This document shows positions 1 to 8,543 of a stretch of DNA of 64,000 bases, in pieces. The notes under the pieces are model-generated. The model was not told where the DNA came from, ran no database searches, and was given only the letters and a program-made list of their open reading frames with translations. The stretch covers positions 35,940-99,939 of the forward strand of contig JAJZCG010000002.1 in NCBI GenBank assembly GCA_021846225.1, in the 5' to 3' direction. Origin of the DNA: Pseudomonadota bacterium. Lineage in GTDB: Bacteria > Pseudomonadota > Alphaproteobacteria > Acetobacterales > Acetobacteraceae. How positions within the stretch are numbered: position 1 is the stretch's first letter; each line of letters begins with the position of its first letter. The position numbers were made by a program, and so were the translations under genes.

Positions 1-2537
1 GCCAAGCCGCCCTCGCCATCGCCATCGCTGACATCGGCGGCCTCTGGCACCTCCCCAAAATCACCGCCGCACTCTCCGAATTCGCCGAAGCCGCCTGCCG
101 CGCCGCCATCCGCCACCTGTTGCTGGCCCTGCACGAGGCCGGGCAGATCGCCTTGCCGCACCCGCAAGACCCCGAGCGCGACTCCGGCTTCACCATGCTG
201 GCGCTCGGCAAGCTCGGCGCGCGCGAGCTCAATTACTCCTCTGACATTGACCTGGTGCTCTTCTTCGACCCGCAATCGCCGGTCTACGATGAAGACGCCC
301 CCCCCATCATGGCCCGCCTCGCGCGCGACTTCACCAGCCTGCTCGCCACCCGCGACGCCGATGGCTACGTCTTCCGGGTCGATCTGCGTCTGCGCCCGGA
401 CCCCTCGGCCACCCCGCCGGTCATGGCCCTGCCCGCGGCACTTGCCTATTACGAGAGCCAGGGCCGCACATGGGAGCGCGCCGCCTTCTCCAAGGCTCGC
501 CCCATCGCGGGCGACATCGCAATGGGCGAGGCATTCCTCGCCGCCATCCGCCCCTTCATCTGGCGCAAGAATCTGGACTTCGCGGCCATCGCCGACATCC
601 ACGACATGAAGCGCCAGATCGACGCCGGGCATAACAGGCCCGGCATCCTGGGGCGCGATGTCAAACGCGGCCAGGGCGGCATCCGCGAAATCGAGTTCAT
701 CGTGCAGACCCTCAGCCTGGTCTGGGGCGGGCAGGACAAGCAACTGCGCATCCTGGCCACGCTCGATGCCCTCCCCGCCCTGGCGAAGGCCGGCCACCTG
801 CCCGCCGCCGTGGCGCGCACCCTGGCCGCTGACTACCGCGTGCTGCGCCGTGTGGAACACCGGCTGCAAATGGTCGCAGACCGCCAGACCCACACCCTGC
901 CCGCAACCGAAGACGCGCTGAGCGCCTTCATCACCTTCCTCGGCGCACCTGACTTCCGCACCAGCTTTCCCCGCCTGCTGGCCCGCGTACACCGCCACTT
1001 CCTGGCCTTTTTCGATGCCGGCGAGGACGCCTCGCCCCACAGCCGCCTAGACCCGGGAGCCGAAGGCCCGCCGCCCGCCAGCTTCACCGCGCGGATACAC
1101 GGCCTTGGTTTCAACGACGATCAACACATCGCCGAGCGCCTGCGCGCCTGGGCTGGCGGCCAGGTCCCGGCCCTGCGCTCGGAGCGTGCGCGCGAACTGC
1201 TGGACAATATCCTGCCCCCGCTGCTCGCCGTGCTGGGCGAACAGCCCGAGCCGGACAAGGTCTTCGCGCATTTTGACACTTTACTCTCCCGCCAGCGCGC
1301 CGGTGTGCAACTTCTCTCGCTCTTCCAGCGTAACCCGGCGGTGCTGCGGCGCATGGCCGCGGTGCTGGGCGCCGCCCCGGCCCTGGCCGAGCATCTGGCC
1401 GAGGACCCGCACGCCCTGGAGGCGCTGCTCTCCCCCACCGCCCGCTTCGCCGCCCCCAAACCGGTGCTGCGCCACCTGCTGCGCGACGCGGACGATCTGG
1501 AGGACGCGGTGGCCCTTACCCGCCACTTCGTCCGGCGCGAGGAGTTTCACCTCTCGGTGGCCACGCTGGAGGGCCGTCTGGACGCCGACTCCTCCGGCCG
1601 CCTGCGTAGCAACCTCGCCGCCGCCGCCCTTGGCGCCCTGCTGCCGCGCGTGCTGGCTCAGCATCAGGCCCGCTATGGCAAGGTGCCGCGCGGCGCCTTC
1701 GCCGTGGCCGCCATGGGCAAGGCCGGCAGCGGCGAGATGCTCGCAGGCTCCGACCTCGACCTGATGCTGATCTACGATCACGCCCCGATGGAAACCGCCC
1801 CCACCCCCTATTTCGTGCGCCTGGCCAACGCGCTCACCACCGCGCTCACCGCCCGCGGGCCGGAGGGGCCGCTCTACCATGTGGACATGCGCCTGCGCCC
1901 TTCGGGCAACCACGGCCCGGTTGCCGTCTCGCTCACCTCCTTCCGCCGCTATCAGGCGAACGACGCCTGGACCTGGGAGCGCCTGGCCCTCACCCGCGCG
2001 CGCGTGCTCGCCGCCACGCCGGGCTTTGCCGCCAAGGTCACGGCCGAGATCGTCACCGCCCTCTCGCGCCCCGATTCCCCGGCCAAAATCCGCGCCGATA
2101 CCCTCGCCATGCGCGATCGCATCGCCGCCGAGCTACCGCCTCGCGGCCCGTTTGACATCAAAACAATCCCCGGCGGCATGCTGGAGCTGAACTTCATCGC
2201 CGCCGCGCTGCAACTCATCCACGGCCCGCACGCGCCCGCTTTGTTCCAGCCCAACACCGCCGCGGCCCTGCGCGCCCTGGCCGCGGCCGGGCACCTGCCG
2301 CAGGCGCACGCGCAAGAGCTCCTCGCCGCTGACCATCTCTGGCGCAGCGTGCAGGGCATCAACCGCATCACCGGCCTGCCGGATCGCGCCCACACCGTCC
2401 CCCCCGCGATGCAAATTCCGCTGCTGCGGGCCACCCGCGCGCCCAGTTGGGAGGCCATGCTGGAGACCATGGCGCAGGCCGCTCAAAATGTGACAAATTG
2501 TTTCGAAATCTACATAAACCAGGGAGTTTTCACATGA
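1..2537 (+). CDS. glnE: Bifunctional glutamine synthetase adenylyltransferase/deadenylylase, 5' truncated by window edge
   Basis: GlnE adds AMP to glutamine synthetase or removes it in response to the PII protein, tuning ammonium assimilation. About 844 residues are visible; the reading frame is open to the window edge, so roughly the first 100 residues lie outside. Two nucleotidyltransferase modules are present in the family order: the deadenylylase module with a GKLGARELN/SSDIDL motif near nt 205-255 and the adenylylase module with AMGKAGSGE/GSDLDL near nt 1710-1765. Each is followed by an LRLRP motif. The TTG at 120 is only an internal codon, because the upstream in-frame residues continue GlnE-like sequence. 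The stop overlaps the next start as ATGA, so bcp is probably translationally coupled. Confidence 0.96.
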   Translation, partial: QAALAIAIADIGGLWHLPKITAALSEFAEAACRAAIRHLLLALHEAGQIALPHPQDPERDSGFTMLALGKLGARELNYSSDIDLVLFFDPQSPVYDEDAPPIMARLARDFTSLLATRDADGYVFRVDLRLRPDPSATPPVMALPAALAYYESQGRTWERAAFSKARPIAGDIAMGEAFLAAIRPFIWRKNLDFAAIADIHDMKRQIDAGHNRPGILGRDVKRGQGGIREIEFIVQTLSLVWGGQDKQLRILATLDALPALAKAGHLPAAVARTLAADYRVLRRVEHRLQMVADRQTHTLPATEDALSAFITFLGAPDFRTSFPRLLARVHRHFLAFFDAGEDASPHSRLDPGAEGPPPASFTARIHGLGFNDDQHIAERLRAWAGGQVPALRSERARELLDNILPPLLAVLGEQPEPDKVFAHFDTLLSRQRAGVQLLSLFQRNPAVLRRMAAVLGAAPALAEHLAEDPHALEALLSPTARFAAPKPVLRHLLRDADDLEDAVALTRHFVRREEFHLSVATLEGRLDADSSGRLRSNLAAAALGALLPRVLAQHQARYGKVPRGAFAVAAMGKAGSGEMLAGSDLDLMLIYDHAPMETAPTPYFVRLANALTTALTARGPEGPLYHVDMRLRPSGNHGPVAVSLTSFRRYQANDAWTWERLALTRARVLAATPGFAAKVTAEIVTALSRPDSPAKIRADTLAMRDRIAAELPPRGPFDIKTIPGGMLELNFIAAALQLIHGPHAPALFQPNTAAALRALAAAGHLPQAHAQELLAADHLWRSVQGINRITGLPDRAHTVPPAMQIPLLRATRAPSWEAMLETMAQAAQNVTNCFEIYINQGVFT

Positions 2538-3001
2538 GCCTCAACATCGGCGATGCCGCGCCCGACTTCACCCTCCCCGCCTCGGGCGGGCGCAGCGTCA
2601 GCCTGGCCGGCCTCAAGGGCAAGCCCTTCGTGCTGTATTTCTACCCGCGCGCGGATACCCCAGGCTGCACCAAGGAGGCTTGCGCCTTCCAGGAAGCACT
2701 GCCCCAGCTTGGCAAAACCGGCGTGACCATCATCGGCGTCTCCAAGGACAGCATGAAGGCGCTTGAAAAATTCGCTGAAAAATACAGCCTCACTTTCCCG
2801 CTGGCTGCCGACCCCGAAGCCGCCGTCATCGCCGCCTATGGCGCATGGCAGGAGAAATCCATGTATGGCAAAAAATACATGGGGATCGAGCGTTCGACCG
2901 TTCTGGTCGATGCCAACGGCAAAATCGCGCACATCTGGCCGAAGGTGAAAGTGCCAGGACATGCCGATGAAGTTTTGAAGGCGGTGCAGGCGCTCACGTA
3001 A
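2534..3001 (+). CDS. bcp: Thioredoxin-dependent peroxiredoxin, Bcp/PrxQ type
   Basis: This 155-residue cytoplasmic peroxiredoxin reduces H2O2 and organic hydroperoxides using thioredoxin. The peroxidatic cysteine is C45 in DTPGCTKEAC and the probable resolving cysteine is C50, the same spacing as E. coli Bcp. The start MSLNIGDAAPDF is the family N-terminus; a longer in-frame extension upstream runs inside glnE and is rejected. The start ATG overlaps the glnE stop (ATGA), and the stop overlaps the next start (TAATG), so glnE, bcp and the following glycosyltransferase form one tight run. Confidence 0.95.
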   Translation: MSLNIGDAAPDFTLPASGGRSVSLAGLKGKPFVLYFYPRADTPGCTKEACAFQEALPQLGKTGVTIIGVSKDSMKALEKFAEKYSLTFPLAADPEAAVIAAYGAWQEKSMYGKKYMGIERSTVLVDANGKIAHIWPKVKVPGHADEVLKAVQALT

Positions 3002-3906
3002 TGCGCTGGTATTTCGCCATCGATGAAGCGGGCGGCCTGGGTGAAACCGGCGCCCTCGCGCGCCTGATGGTCTTGAGCGCACGCGCCATCGGCGGGCTGG
3101 AGCCTATTCTGCTTTATCATGGTTCTCCCACAATTTTTACGGAATGGATGCAGCGCCACGGCGTGCGCATCGTCCCCGTCAGGCCGCGCTTTCTGGACAT
3201 GTTCACCCAGGCGCAGGCCGCCGGTACCTTTCTGCCCTATTCCATAGGCCATTGGCTGCGCCTGGAAATTCCCGATATCGAGCGCGAGCACGACTTTGTT
3301 CTCTACACCGATTGCGACATCATCTTCCTGCGCCGGTTTGATCTCTCGATGCTACGCCCCAAGGTTTTCGCCGCGGCGCCGGAAATGCTGCCCGAAAACT
3401 GGAATTATTTCAACTCCGGCGTCATGCTGTTGAATATTCCCGCCATGCGCGCAACCTATCCGGCGTTGGAAGAGCAGATAAAACACCGCATCTTCGCGGG
3501 TGATATGCTCCGCTATGACGATCAGCTCGCCCTGAACGAAGCCTATCACGGATTATGGGATCATCTTGATCCGCTCTTCAATTACAAGCCCTATTGGCCG
3601 TTCACCAGCCGCGCGGCAATTCTGCATTTGCATGGCCCCAAGCCAGGAAATCTGGAGGCGATGACCAGCGGGCAGTGGCATGGCCAAGACCCTACTTCGG
3701 TGTTTTTCGGTAAAATGTTGAACGCCAACTCGCGGCATTATCTTGATTGGTGCAGCTGGCTCGGCGATTTTTTACAAAACGTCGATTTTTCCGAGGCCAT
3801 TCGCTTCGCCCGGCTGGCCTCCGCCCTCACCCGCTACCGGCGCGAGGCGCCCGCGAACACGGACAGCGGTTTCATGAACCTCAAAATGTTCGCGGAGGCT
3901 CCCTGA
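3001..3906 (+). CDS. GT8-like glycosyltransferase
   Basis: This 301-residue soluble protein looks like a GT-A fold glycosyltransferase related to family 8. The sequence shows FVLYTDCDIIFL with the metal-binding DxD motif at residues 104-106, followed by an NYFNSGVMLLN segment, typical of GT8 enzymes after the DxD. No signal peptide or membrane segment is seen. Donor and acceptor cannot be deduced. It starts within the bcp stop (TAATG), suggesting co-translation with a peroxiredoxin to which it has no obvious functional link. A function in surface polysaccharide or LPS decoration is an inference from the family. Confidence 0.75.
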   Translation: MRWYFAIDEAGGLGETGALARLMVLSARAIGGLEPILLYHGSPTIFTEWMQRHGVRIVPVRPRFLDMFTQAQAAGTFLPYSIGHWLRLEIPDIEREHDFVLYTDCDIIFLRRFDLSMLRPKVFAAAPEMLPENWNYFNSGVMLLNIPAMRATYPALEEQIKHRIFAGDMLRYDDQLALNEAYHGLWDHLDPLFNYKPYWPFTSRAAILHLHGPKPGNLEAMTSGQWHGQDPTSVFFGKMLNANSRHYLDWCSWLGDFLQNVDFSEAIRFARLASALTRYRREAPANTDSGFMNLKMFAEAP

Positions 3907-4016
3907 ATGCGCCACCGGCTCAGGCGTTAACATTAACAACATACTCCCCGTATTTTTATCTTTTCTTAATCATTGCGTACCTAACATCGGCCTATCCAAC
4001 GGAAAGGTTTAGTGCC

Positions 4017-5114
4017 GTGAATGAAATTTTAGCCTTACGCCGTCCCGGAGCCGCTAATGCGCCATTCAGCGCCCCCGTTCTGGACGATGATGAATCCATG
4101 CGCTTGCAAGCGCTGTCTGCCTATGAAATCCTGGATAGCGAGCGGGAGAAATCCTATGACGATATCGCGCGCCTCGCGGCCTTCATCTGCGGTACGCCGG
4201 TAGCACTCATCTCTTTTTTTGACCGTGACCGCCAATGGATCAAGGCGCGCTTCAGCAGCAGCAGCTTCGCGCAAACAAGCTCGAACCTGCCGCGCAGCCA
4301 GGCCTTCTGCGATCTAACCATCGCCCAGCCGGAGCCGGTCATCACCGCGGCGGACATACTGCAAGACCCGCGTTTTGCCGGCGCCGCCAACCTCATCGCT
4401 CCGGCGAAACTGCGGTTTTACGCCGCCGTGCCGCTGGTTGCGCCCACTGGCGCGGTGCTTGGCTCCCTGAGCGTGCTGGACCGGCGCAGCCGCACCCTCT
4501 CGCCGGAACAAACAAGCGCGTTGCAAACCCTGGCACGCCAGGTCATGGAACTGCTGGACATGCGCCGTACCGTCATCGGCCTCTCCGCAGCCAATGCCCA
4601 GCTCGGCCAGCAGAGCATCACTGATGCCCTCACCGGAATCCCCAACCGCCGCGCCTACGACCAGAAACTGAATGAGGAGGTCTCCCGCGCGCGCCGCACC
4701 GGCTCGCCACTCTCCCTGCTGATGGTCGATATCGATATGTTCAAGCAATATAACGATACTTTCGGCCATATGGCAGGCGATTCCGCTTTGCAGTCAGTCT
4801 CGCGGGTGCTGCTGACGAGCCTGCGCCCGTATGATTTCCTGGCCCGTTACGGCGGTGAGGAATTCGCCATCATCCTGCCCGCAACGGATTTATCGGATGC
4901 CATTCTGGTCGCCGAACGTGTGCGCGCGCTGGTCTCGAATTCCGAGTTCCCGCACCGCAAATTCACCGTCAGCATCGGCGTGGCGCGGCTGGACCTTGAA
5001 GCTGGATTGAAAGCCATGGTGCAAACCGCTGACAACGGCCTCTACCGCGCCAAGGCCAGCGGGCGCAACAAGGTTGTGGTCGGCAATCTTGAAAAAATTA
5101 TGGCGGCGGAATGA
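4017..5114 (+). CDS. Diguanylate cyclase with N-terminal GAF domain
   Basis: This protein makes cyclic di-GMP, a second messenger for motility and biofilm decisions. Domains: GAF about residues 45-185, then GGDEF about 200-360 with DALTGIPNRRAYD at its start and an intact GGEEF active site at 279-283. An RPYD inhibitory I-site sits at 270-273, five residues before GGEEF, so product inhibition is likely. No membrane segment is present, so the GAF domain probably senses a cytosolic ligand. I chose GTG at 4017 because GGAAAGG lies nine bases upstream; the open frame upstream overlaps the glycosyltransferase and is not protein-like. The gene ends directly against convergent mutM. Confidence 0.9.
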   Translation: MNEILALRRPGAANAPFSAPVLDDDESMRLQALSAYEILDSEREKSYDDIARLAAFICGTPVALISFFDRDRQWIKARFSSSSFAQTSSNLPRSQAFCDLTIAQPEPVITAADILQDPRFAGAANLIAPAKLRFYAAVPLVAPTGAVLGSLSVLDRRSRTLSPEQTSALQTLARQVMELLDMRRTVIGLSAANAQLGQQSITDALTGIPNRRAYDQKLNEEVSRARRTGSPLSLLMVDIDMFKQYNDTFGHMAGDSALQSVSRVLLTSLRPYDFLARYGGEEFAIILPATDLSDAILVAERVRALVSNSEFPHRKFTVSIGVARLDLEAGLKAMVQTADNGLYRAKASGRNKVVVGNLEKIMAAE

Positions 5115-5942
5115 TTATTTCTGCGTTTCGGGACAATAGAACGTACTGCGCCCCGCCTGCACAATCTGCCTGATTCCCATGCAGTCCGGCGGGCCGGGGC
5201 AGCGTTCGCAAGGCGCCCCGGCGCGGCCGTAAACTTTCCAGGCATGCTGGAAATATCCCAGTTCGCCGTTTGGCTGCACGTAATCGCGCAAGCTCGATCC
5301 CCCGGCGGCTATGGCATCGCGCAGAGTCTCCTTCACCGCCGTTGCCAGCCGCTCCGCCGCCGGTTTGCTCAAGCTCCCCGCCAGCCGGCGCGGCGAAATC
5401 CTGGCGCGGAACAACGCCTCGCTGGCATAGATATTCCCGATACCTGCGACGATGCCCTGGTCCAGCAGCGCAGCTTTGATCGTGGTGGCCTTCCCCTTGA
5501 GCGCCGCCGCCAGCACCGGGCCTGAGAATTCGTTGCCCAGCGGCTCCGGCCCCATGGCGGAGAGGAGCTTGTGGGTATCCTCGGCGCTGGTGGCGATCAG
5601 GTCCAGGGCGCCAAAACGGCGCGGGTCGACAAAGCCGAGTCGCGTTGCGTCGTCCATCTCCAGGGTCAGATGCTCATGCTTGGCGGGCGGCGCGTCGAAG
5701 AGCATCCGGCCGGACATACCAAGGTGGATCAGCACCGAAACCCTCCGGTCCAGCCGCATCAGCAGGAACTTGCCCCGGCGGCGAAACCCCAGCACGCGCG
5801 CGCCGGTCAGGGTTTTGGGCAGCTCGGGGGGGATCGGCCAGCGCAGGTCGGGCCGGTGCAGGCTGGCGCGCGTTATCACATGGCCAGTCAACCTGGCGTC
5901 CAGCCCGCGCATCACGGTTTCTACTTCGGGGAGTTCCGGCAT
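5115..5942 (-). CDS. mutM: Formamidopyrimidine-DNA glycosylase
   Basis: MutM excises oxidised purines such as 8-oxoguanine and nicks the abasic site. The start must be the ATG at 5942, because the mature enzyme needs proline as residue 2 (MPELPEVET); a TTG two codons upstream is rejected. Conserved features are the P2/E3 active site, the RRGKF lysine loop, HLGMSGR and the helix-two-turn-helix segment GIGNIYASE. The C-terminal zinc finger is atypical: it has CERC and a later FYC, but the expected last cysteine of the CPxCQ motif is threonine (CPETQK), with an additional cysteine (PDC) in a longer loop. It is divergently transcribed from ubiE, 25 bp away. Confidence 0.95.
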   Translation of the reverse strand: MPELPEVETVMRGLDARLTGHVITRASLHRPDLRWPIPPELPKTLTGARVLGFRRRGKFLLMRLDRRVSVLIHLGMSGRMLFDAPPAKHEHLTLEMDDATRLGFVDPRRFGALDLIATSAEDTHKLLSAMGPEPLGNEFSGPVLAAALKGKATTIKAALLDQGIVAGIGNIYASEALFRARISPRRLAGSLSKPAAERLATAVKETLRDAIAAGGSSLRDYVQPNGELGYFQHAWKVYGRAGAPCERCPGPPDCMGIRQIVQAGRSTFYCPETQK

Positions 5943-5967
5943 TTGCAAACATGGCTATACTAGGACC

Positions 5968-6717
5968 ATGACAAGCAACACCCCCGAGACTGCAGATTTT
6001 GGCTTCACCACCGTGGAGCGCGCGAAAAAGCGCGAACTGGTGCGCGAGGTTTTCGATTCCGTGGCCGGAAAATACGACATCATGAACGATCTGATGTCGC
6101 TTGGCGTACACCGGCTGTGGAAGCGCGAGTTCATCCAGGCGCTTGACCCGCGCCCCAACCGCACGCTGCTGGATCTGGCCGGGGGCACCGGCGATATCAC
6201 CTTCGGCTGGCTGAAAAAGGGCGGCGGACCGGCGATTTTGTCAGACATCAACGCCGCCATGCTCGCCGTGGGGCGCGACCGCGCCACCGCCAACGGGCTG
6301 CTGGGGGAAATCAGCTTCATGGTGACTGATGCCGAGGCGATTTCCCTGCCCGATTCCTCGGTGGACCGGGTTTCCATGGCCTTTGGCCTGCGCAACTGCA
6401 CCAATAAGGACAAGGTGATCGCCGAGGCGCGGCGGGTGCTCAAACCCGGCGGCAAGTTCCTGGTGCTGGAGTTCTCCAAGCTGCAGATCGCGGGGCTGGA
6501 GAAGCTCTATGATGCGTGGTCGTTCCAGGCGCTGCCGAAAATCGGCCAGATCGTCGCCAAGGATGCGCATAGCTACCAGTATCTGGCCGAGAGCATCCGC
6601 ATGTTCCCTGACCAGGAGACGCTGAAGGCGATGATGGAGGCCGCCGGGCTGGAGCGCGTGAGCTATCGCAACCTCTCGGGCGGGATTGCCGCGATTCACC
6701 AAGGCTGGCGGCTGTGA
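5968..6717 (+). CDS. ubiE: Ubiquinone/menaquinone C-methyltransferase
   Basis: UbiE performs the SAM-dependent C-methylation step of ubiquinone synthesis (and of demethylmenaquinone where present). The 249-residue protein shows the family signature YDIMNDLMSLGVHRLWK, the SAM-binding LDLAGGTGDI, and the downstream AFGLRNCT and HSYQYLAESIR blocks. The ATG at 5968 gives the family N-terminus; a long in-frame extension upstream lies antisense to mutM and is rejected. The ribosome-binding sequence is poor (AGGA two bases before the start). The stop overlaps the coaBC start as GTGA, making ubiE-coaBC-dut one translational run. Confidence 0.96.
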   Translation: MTSNTPETADFGFTTVERAKKRELVREVFDSVAGKYDIMNDLMSLGVHRLWKREFIQALDPRPNRTLLDLAGGTGDITFGWLKKGGGPAILSDINAAMLAVGRDRATANGLLGEISFMVTDAEAISLPDSSVDRVSMAFGLRNCTNKDKVIAEARRVLKPGGKFLVLEFSKLQIAGLEKLYDAWSFQALPKIGQIVAKDAHSYQYLAESIRMFPDQETLKAMMEAAGLERVSYRNLSGGIAAIHQGWRL

Positions 6718-7898
6718 AGCGCATCCTGCTGATCGTCAGCGGCGGGATCGCGGCGTACAAGGCGCTGGAGCTGGTGCGGCTGCTGAGCAAGGCGGGTTAC
6801 GGGGTGCGCTGCGTGCTGACGCAGGCGGGGGAAAAATTTGTTACCCCGATGGCGTTGCAGGCGCTCTCGGGGGAGAAGGTCCACACGGATTTGTTCTCTC
6901 TCACCGATGAGAGCGAGATGGGGCATATTGAGCTGTCCCGTTCGGCGGATCTGGTGGTGGTGGCCCCGGCGAGCGCGGATATTCTGGCGAAAATGGCGGC
7001 CGGGCTGGCGGGGGATCTGGCCAGCACGCTGCTGCTGGCGACTGACAAGCGGGTGCTGGTGGCGCCTGCGATGAATGTGCGCATGTGGGAGCATCCGGCG
7101 ACGCGGGCGAATATGGCGCTGCTGGCGGCGCGCGGGGTGCTGGTGGTGGCGCCCGATGTGGGGCCGATGGCCTGCGGTGAGTTTGGGCCGGGGCGGTTGG
7201 CGGAGCCGCCGGTGATTCTGGCGGCAATTGAGGCGGCGCTTGGGGTTGCGGGGCCGCTGAGCGGCCGGCATGCGGTTGTGACCTCCGGGCCGACGCATGA
7301 GCCGATTGACCCGGTGCGCTACATCGCCAACCGCAGCTCGGGCAAGCAGGGCCATGCCATCGCGGCGGCGCTGGCGGCGCTGGGCGCGCGGGTGACGCTG
7401 GTGAGCGGGCCGGTTGGCATCGCGGACCCGGCGGGGGTGCAAACGCTGCATGTGGAGACCGCCGCGCAGATGCTGGCGGCGGTGGAGGCGGCGCTGCCGG
7501 CGGATATCGCGGTGTGCGCGGCGGCGGTGGGCGATTGGCGCGCGGCCGCCACGGCGGAGCAGAAGCTGAAGAAGGACGGCGGCGCGCCCCCGGCGCTGCA
7601 ACTGGCTGAAAACCCTGATATTCTGGCGCGGCTCTCAGCGCCCGGGCCGCTGCGGCCAAGGCTGGTGGTGGGGTTTGCCGCCGAGACGGAGAAGTTGGCC
7701 GAATATGCGGCGGCCAAGCGGGCGCGCAAGGGGTGTGACTGGATTGTGGCCAACAATGTTGGCGGCACCGGGATTATGGGCGGCGAGGAAAACGAGGTGT
7801 TGCTGCTCAGCGGCGAGGGCGCGCAGGCCTGGCCGAAGCTGAGCAAGCGGGAAGTGGCCGGGCTTCTGGCTGAAAAGATAGGGAAATTTTTTGCATGA
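6714..7898 (+). CDS. coaBC: Bifunctional phosphopantothenoylcysteine decarboxylase / phosphopantothenate-cysteine ligase
   Basis: CoaBC carries out two successive steps of coenzyme A synthesis: CTP-dependent joining of phosphopantothenate to cysteine, then FMN-dependent decarboxylation to 4'-phosphopantetheine. The N-terminal CoaC half has the flavoprotein GGIAAYK start, the active-site histidine in [15 protein letters not shown] and the substrate-clamp cysteine in [10 protein letters not shown]. The CoaB half begins near residue 183 with [15 protein letters not shown] and contains NRSSGKQG and a KLKK segment. Length (394 aa) is normal. The start is GTG inside the ubiE stop; the stop overlaps dut as ATGA. 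Confidence 0.97.
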   Translation: MKRILLIVSGGIAAYKALELVRLLSKAGYGVRCVLTQAGEKFVTPMALQALSGEKVHTDLFSLTDESEMGHIELSRSADLVVVAPASADILAKMAAGLAGDLASTLLLATDKRVLVAPAMNVRMWEHPATRANMALLAARGVLVVAPDVGPMACGEFGPGRLAEPPVILAAIEAALGVAGPLSGRHAVVTSGPTHEPIDPVRYIANRSSGKQGHAIAAALAALGARVTLVSGPVGIADPAGVQTLHVETAAQMLAAVEAALPADIAVCAAAVGDWRAAATAEQKLKKDGGAPPALQLAENPDILARLSAPGPLRPRLVVGFAAETEKLAEYAAAKRARKGCDWIVANNVGGTGIMGGEENEVLLLSGEGAQAWPKLSKREVAGLLAEKIGKFFA

Positions 7899-8347
7899 CT
7901 GCCGGGTATGAGGTGAAAATCCGCCGTTTGGCGCATGGTGTTGGGCTGGCGCTGCCGGAATATGCGACCAAGGGCGCGGCGGGGATGGATTTGCTGGCGG
8001 CGGTGAGTGAGGCGGTGCAGATTGCGCCGGGCGGGCGGGCGCTGATCCCCACGGGGTTTGCCATCGCGCTGCCGCCGGGGTTTGAGCTGCAGGTGCGGCC
8101 ACGCTCGGGGCTGGCGCTGAAGCATGGTGTTGTGATTCCAAATTCTCCAGGCACCATCGACGAGGATTACCGGGGAGAGGTTTGTGTGATCGTGCTGAAT
8201 GCGGGGGCGGAGGATTTTACCGTGACGCGCGGGATGCGGATTGCGCAGGCGGTATTGGCGCCGGTTTATCGCGCGGTTTGGCACGAGGTGGAGGATTTGG
8301 ACGAGACGGCGCGCGGGGCTGGCGGGTTTGGCAGCACCGGGCATTAG
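7895..8347 (+). CDS. dut: dUTP diphosphatase (dUTPase)
   Basis: This trimeric enzyme hydrolyses dUTP to dUMP and pyrophosphate, keeping uracil out of DNA and supplying dTMP synthesis. All five trimeric-dUTPase motifs are visible in 150 residues: [27 protein letters not shown] with the catalytic aspartate, RIAQAV, and the C-terminal P-loop-like [10 protein letters not shown]. It starts inside the coaBC stop, and its own stop codon lies in the left arm of a strong intrinsic terminator, so it is the last gene of the ubiE-coaBC-dut run. Confidence 0.98.
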   Translation: MTAGYEVKIRRLAHGVGLALPEYATKGAAGMDLLAAVSEAVQIAPGGRALIPTGFAIALPPGFELQVRPRSGLALKHGVVIPNSPGTIDEDYRGEVCVIVLNAGAEDFTVTRGMRIAQAVLAPVYRAVWHEVEDLDETARGAGGFGSTGH

Positions 8348-8386
8348 CCTGATCGCTTTAAGTACCATCAGGCTAATGCTGTTTTT
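8341..8386 (+). terminator. Rho-independent terminator of ubiE-coaBC-dut
   Basis: A perfect 13-bp inverted repeat (GCATTAGCCTGAT at 8341-8353 and its complement at 8367-8379) encloses a 13-base loop and is followed by TGTTTTT. The dut stop TAG lies inside the left arm. There is no opposing T-run, so it acts on plus-strand transcripts only. Confidence 0.9.
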
Positions 8387-8499
8387 CTGAGGATGCTTCA
8401 CGTGGAGCGTTTGTGAGGAAATTCTCCTAACAAACTGTTTGTAAAAGATTATTTTTTACTTGCACCCCAATTTGTGCGGGTTTGGTGCGGAAAAGGAAT

Positions 8500-8523
8500 G
8501 AAACGCCCGGGAGCGGGTGTTTC
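8500..8523 (-). terminator. Possible terminator after the Sel1-repeat gene
   Basis: Read on the minus strand, GAAACACCCG and CGGGCGTTTC pair with one mismatch around a 4-base loop, 20 bases after the stop codon of the Sel1 gene. The trailing sequence is ATTCCTTTTCC, which is only moderately T-rich, so the call is tentative. Confidence 0.45.
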
Positions 8524-8543
8524 CGGCCGGTGTGGGTTGCGGT

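Noticed and set aside
5452-5967. N-terminal extension of ubiE
   Set aside because: It runs antisense to mutM and does not look like any UbiE sequence; the ATG at 5968 gives the family N-terminus.
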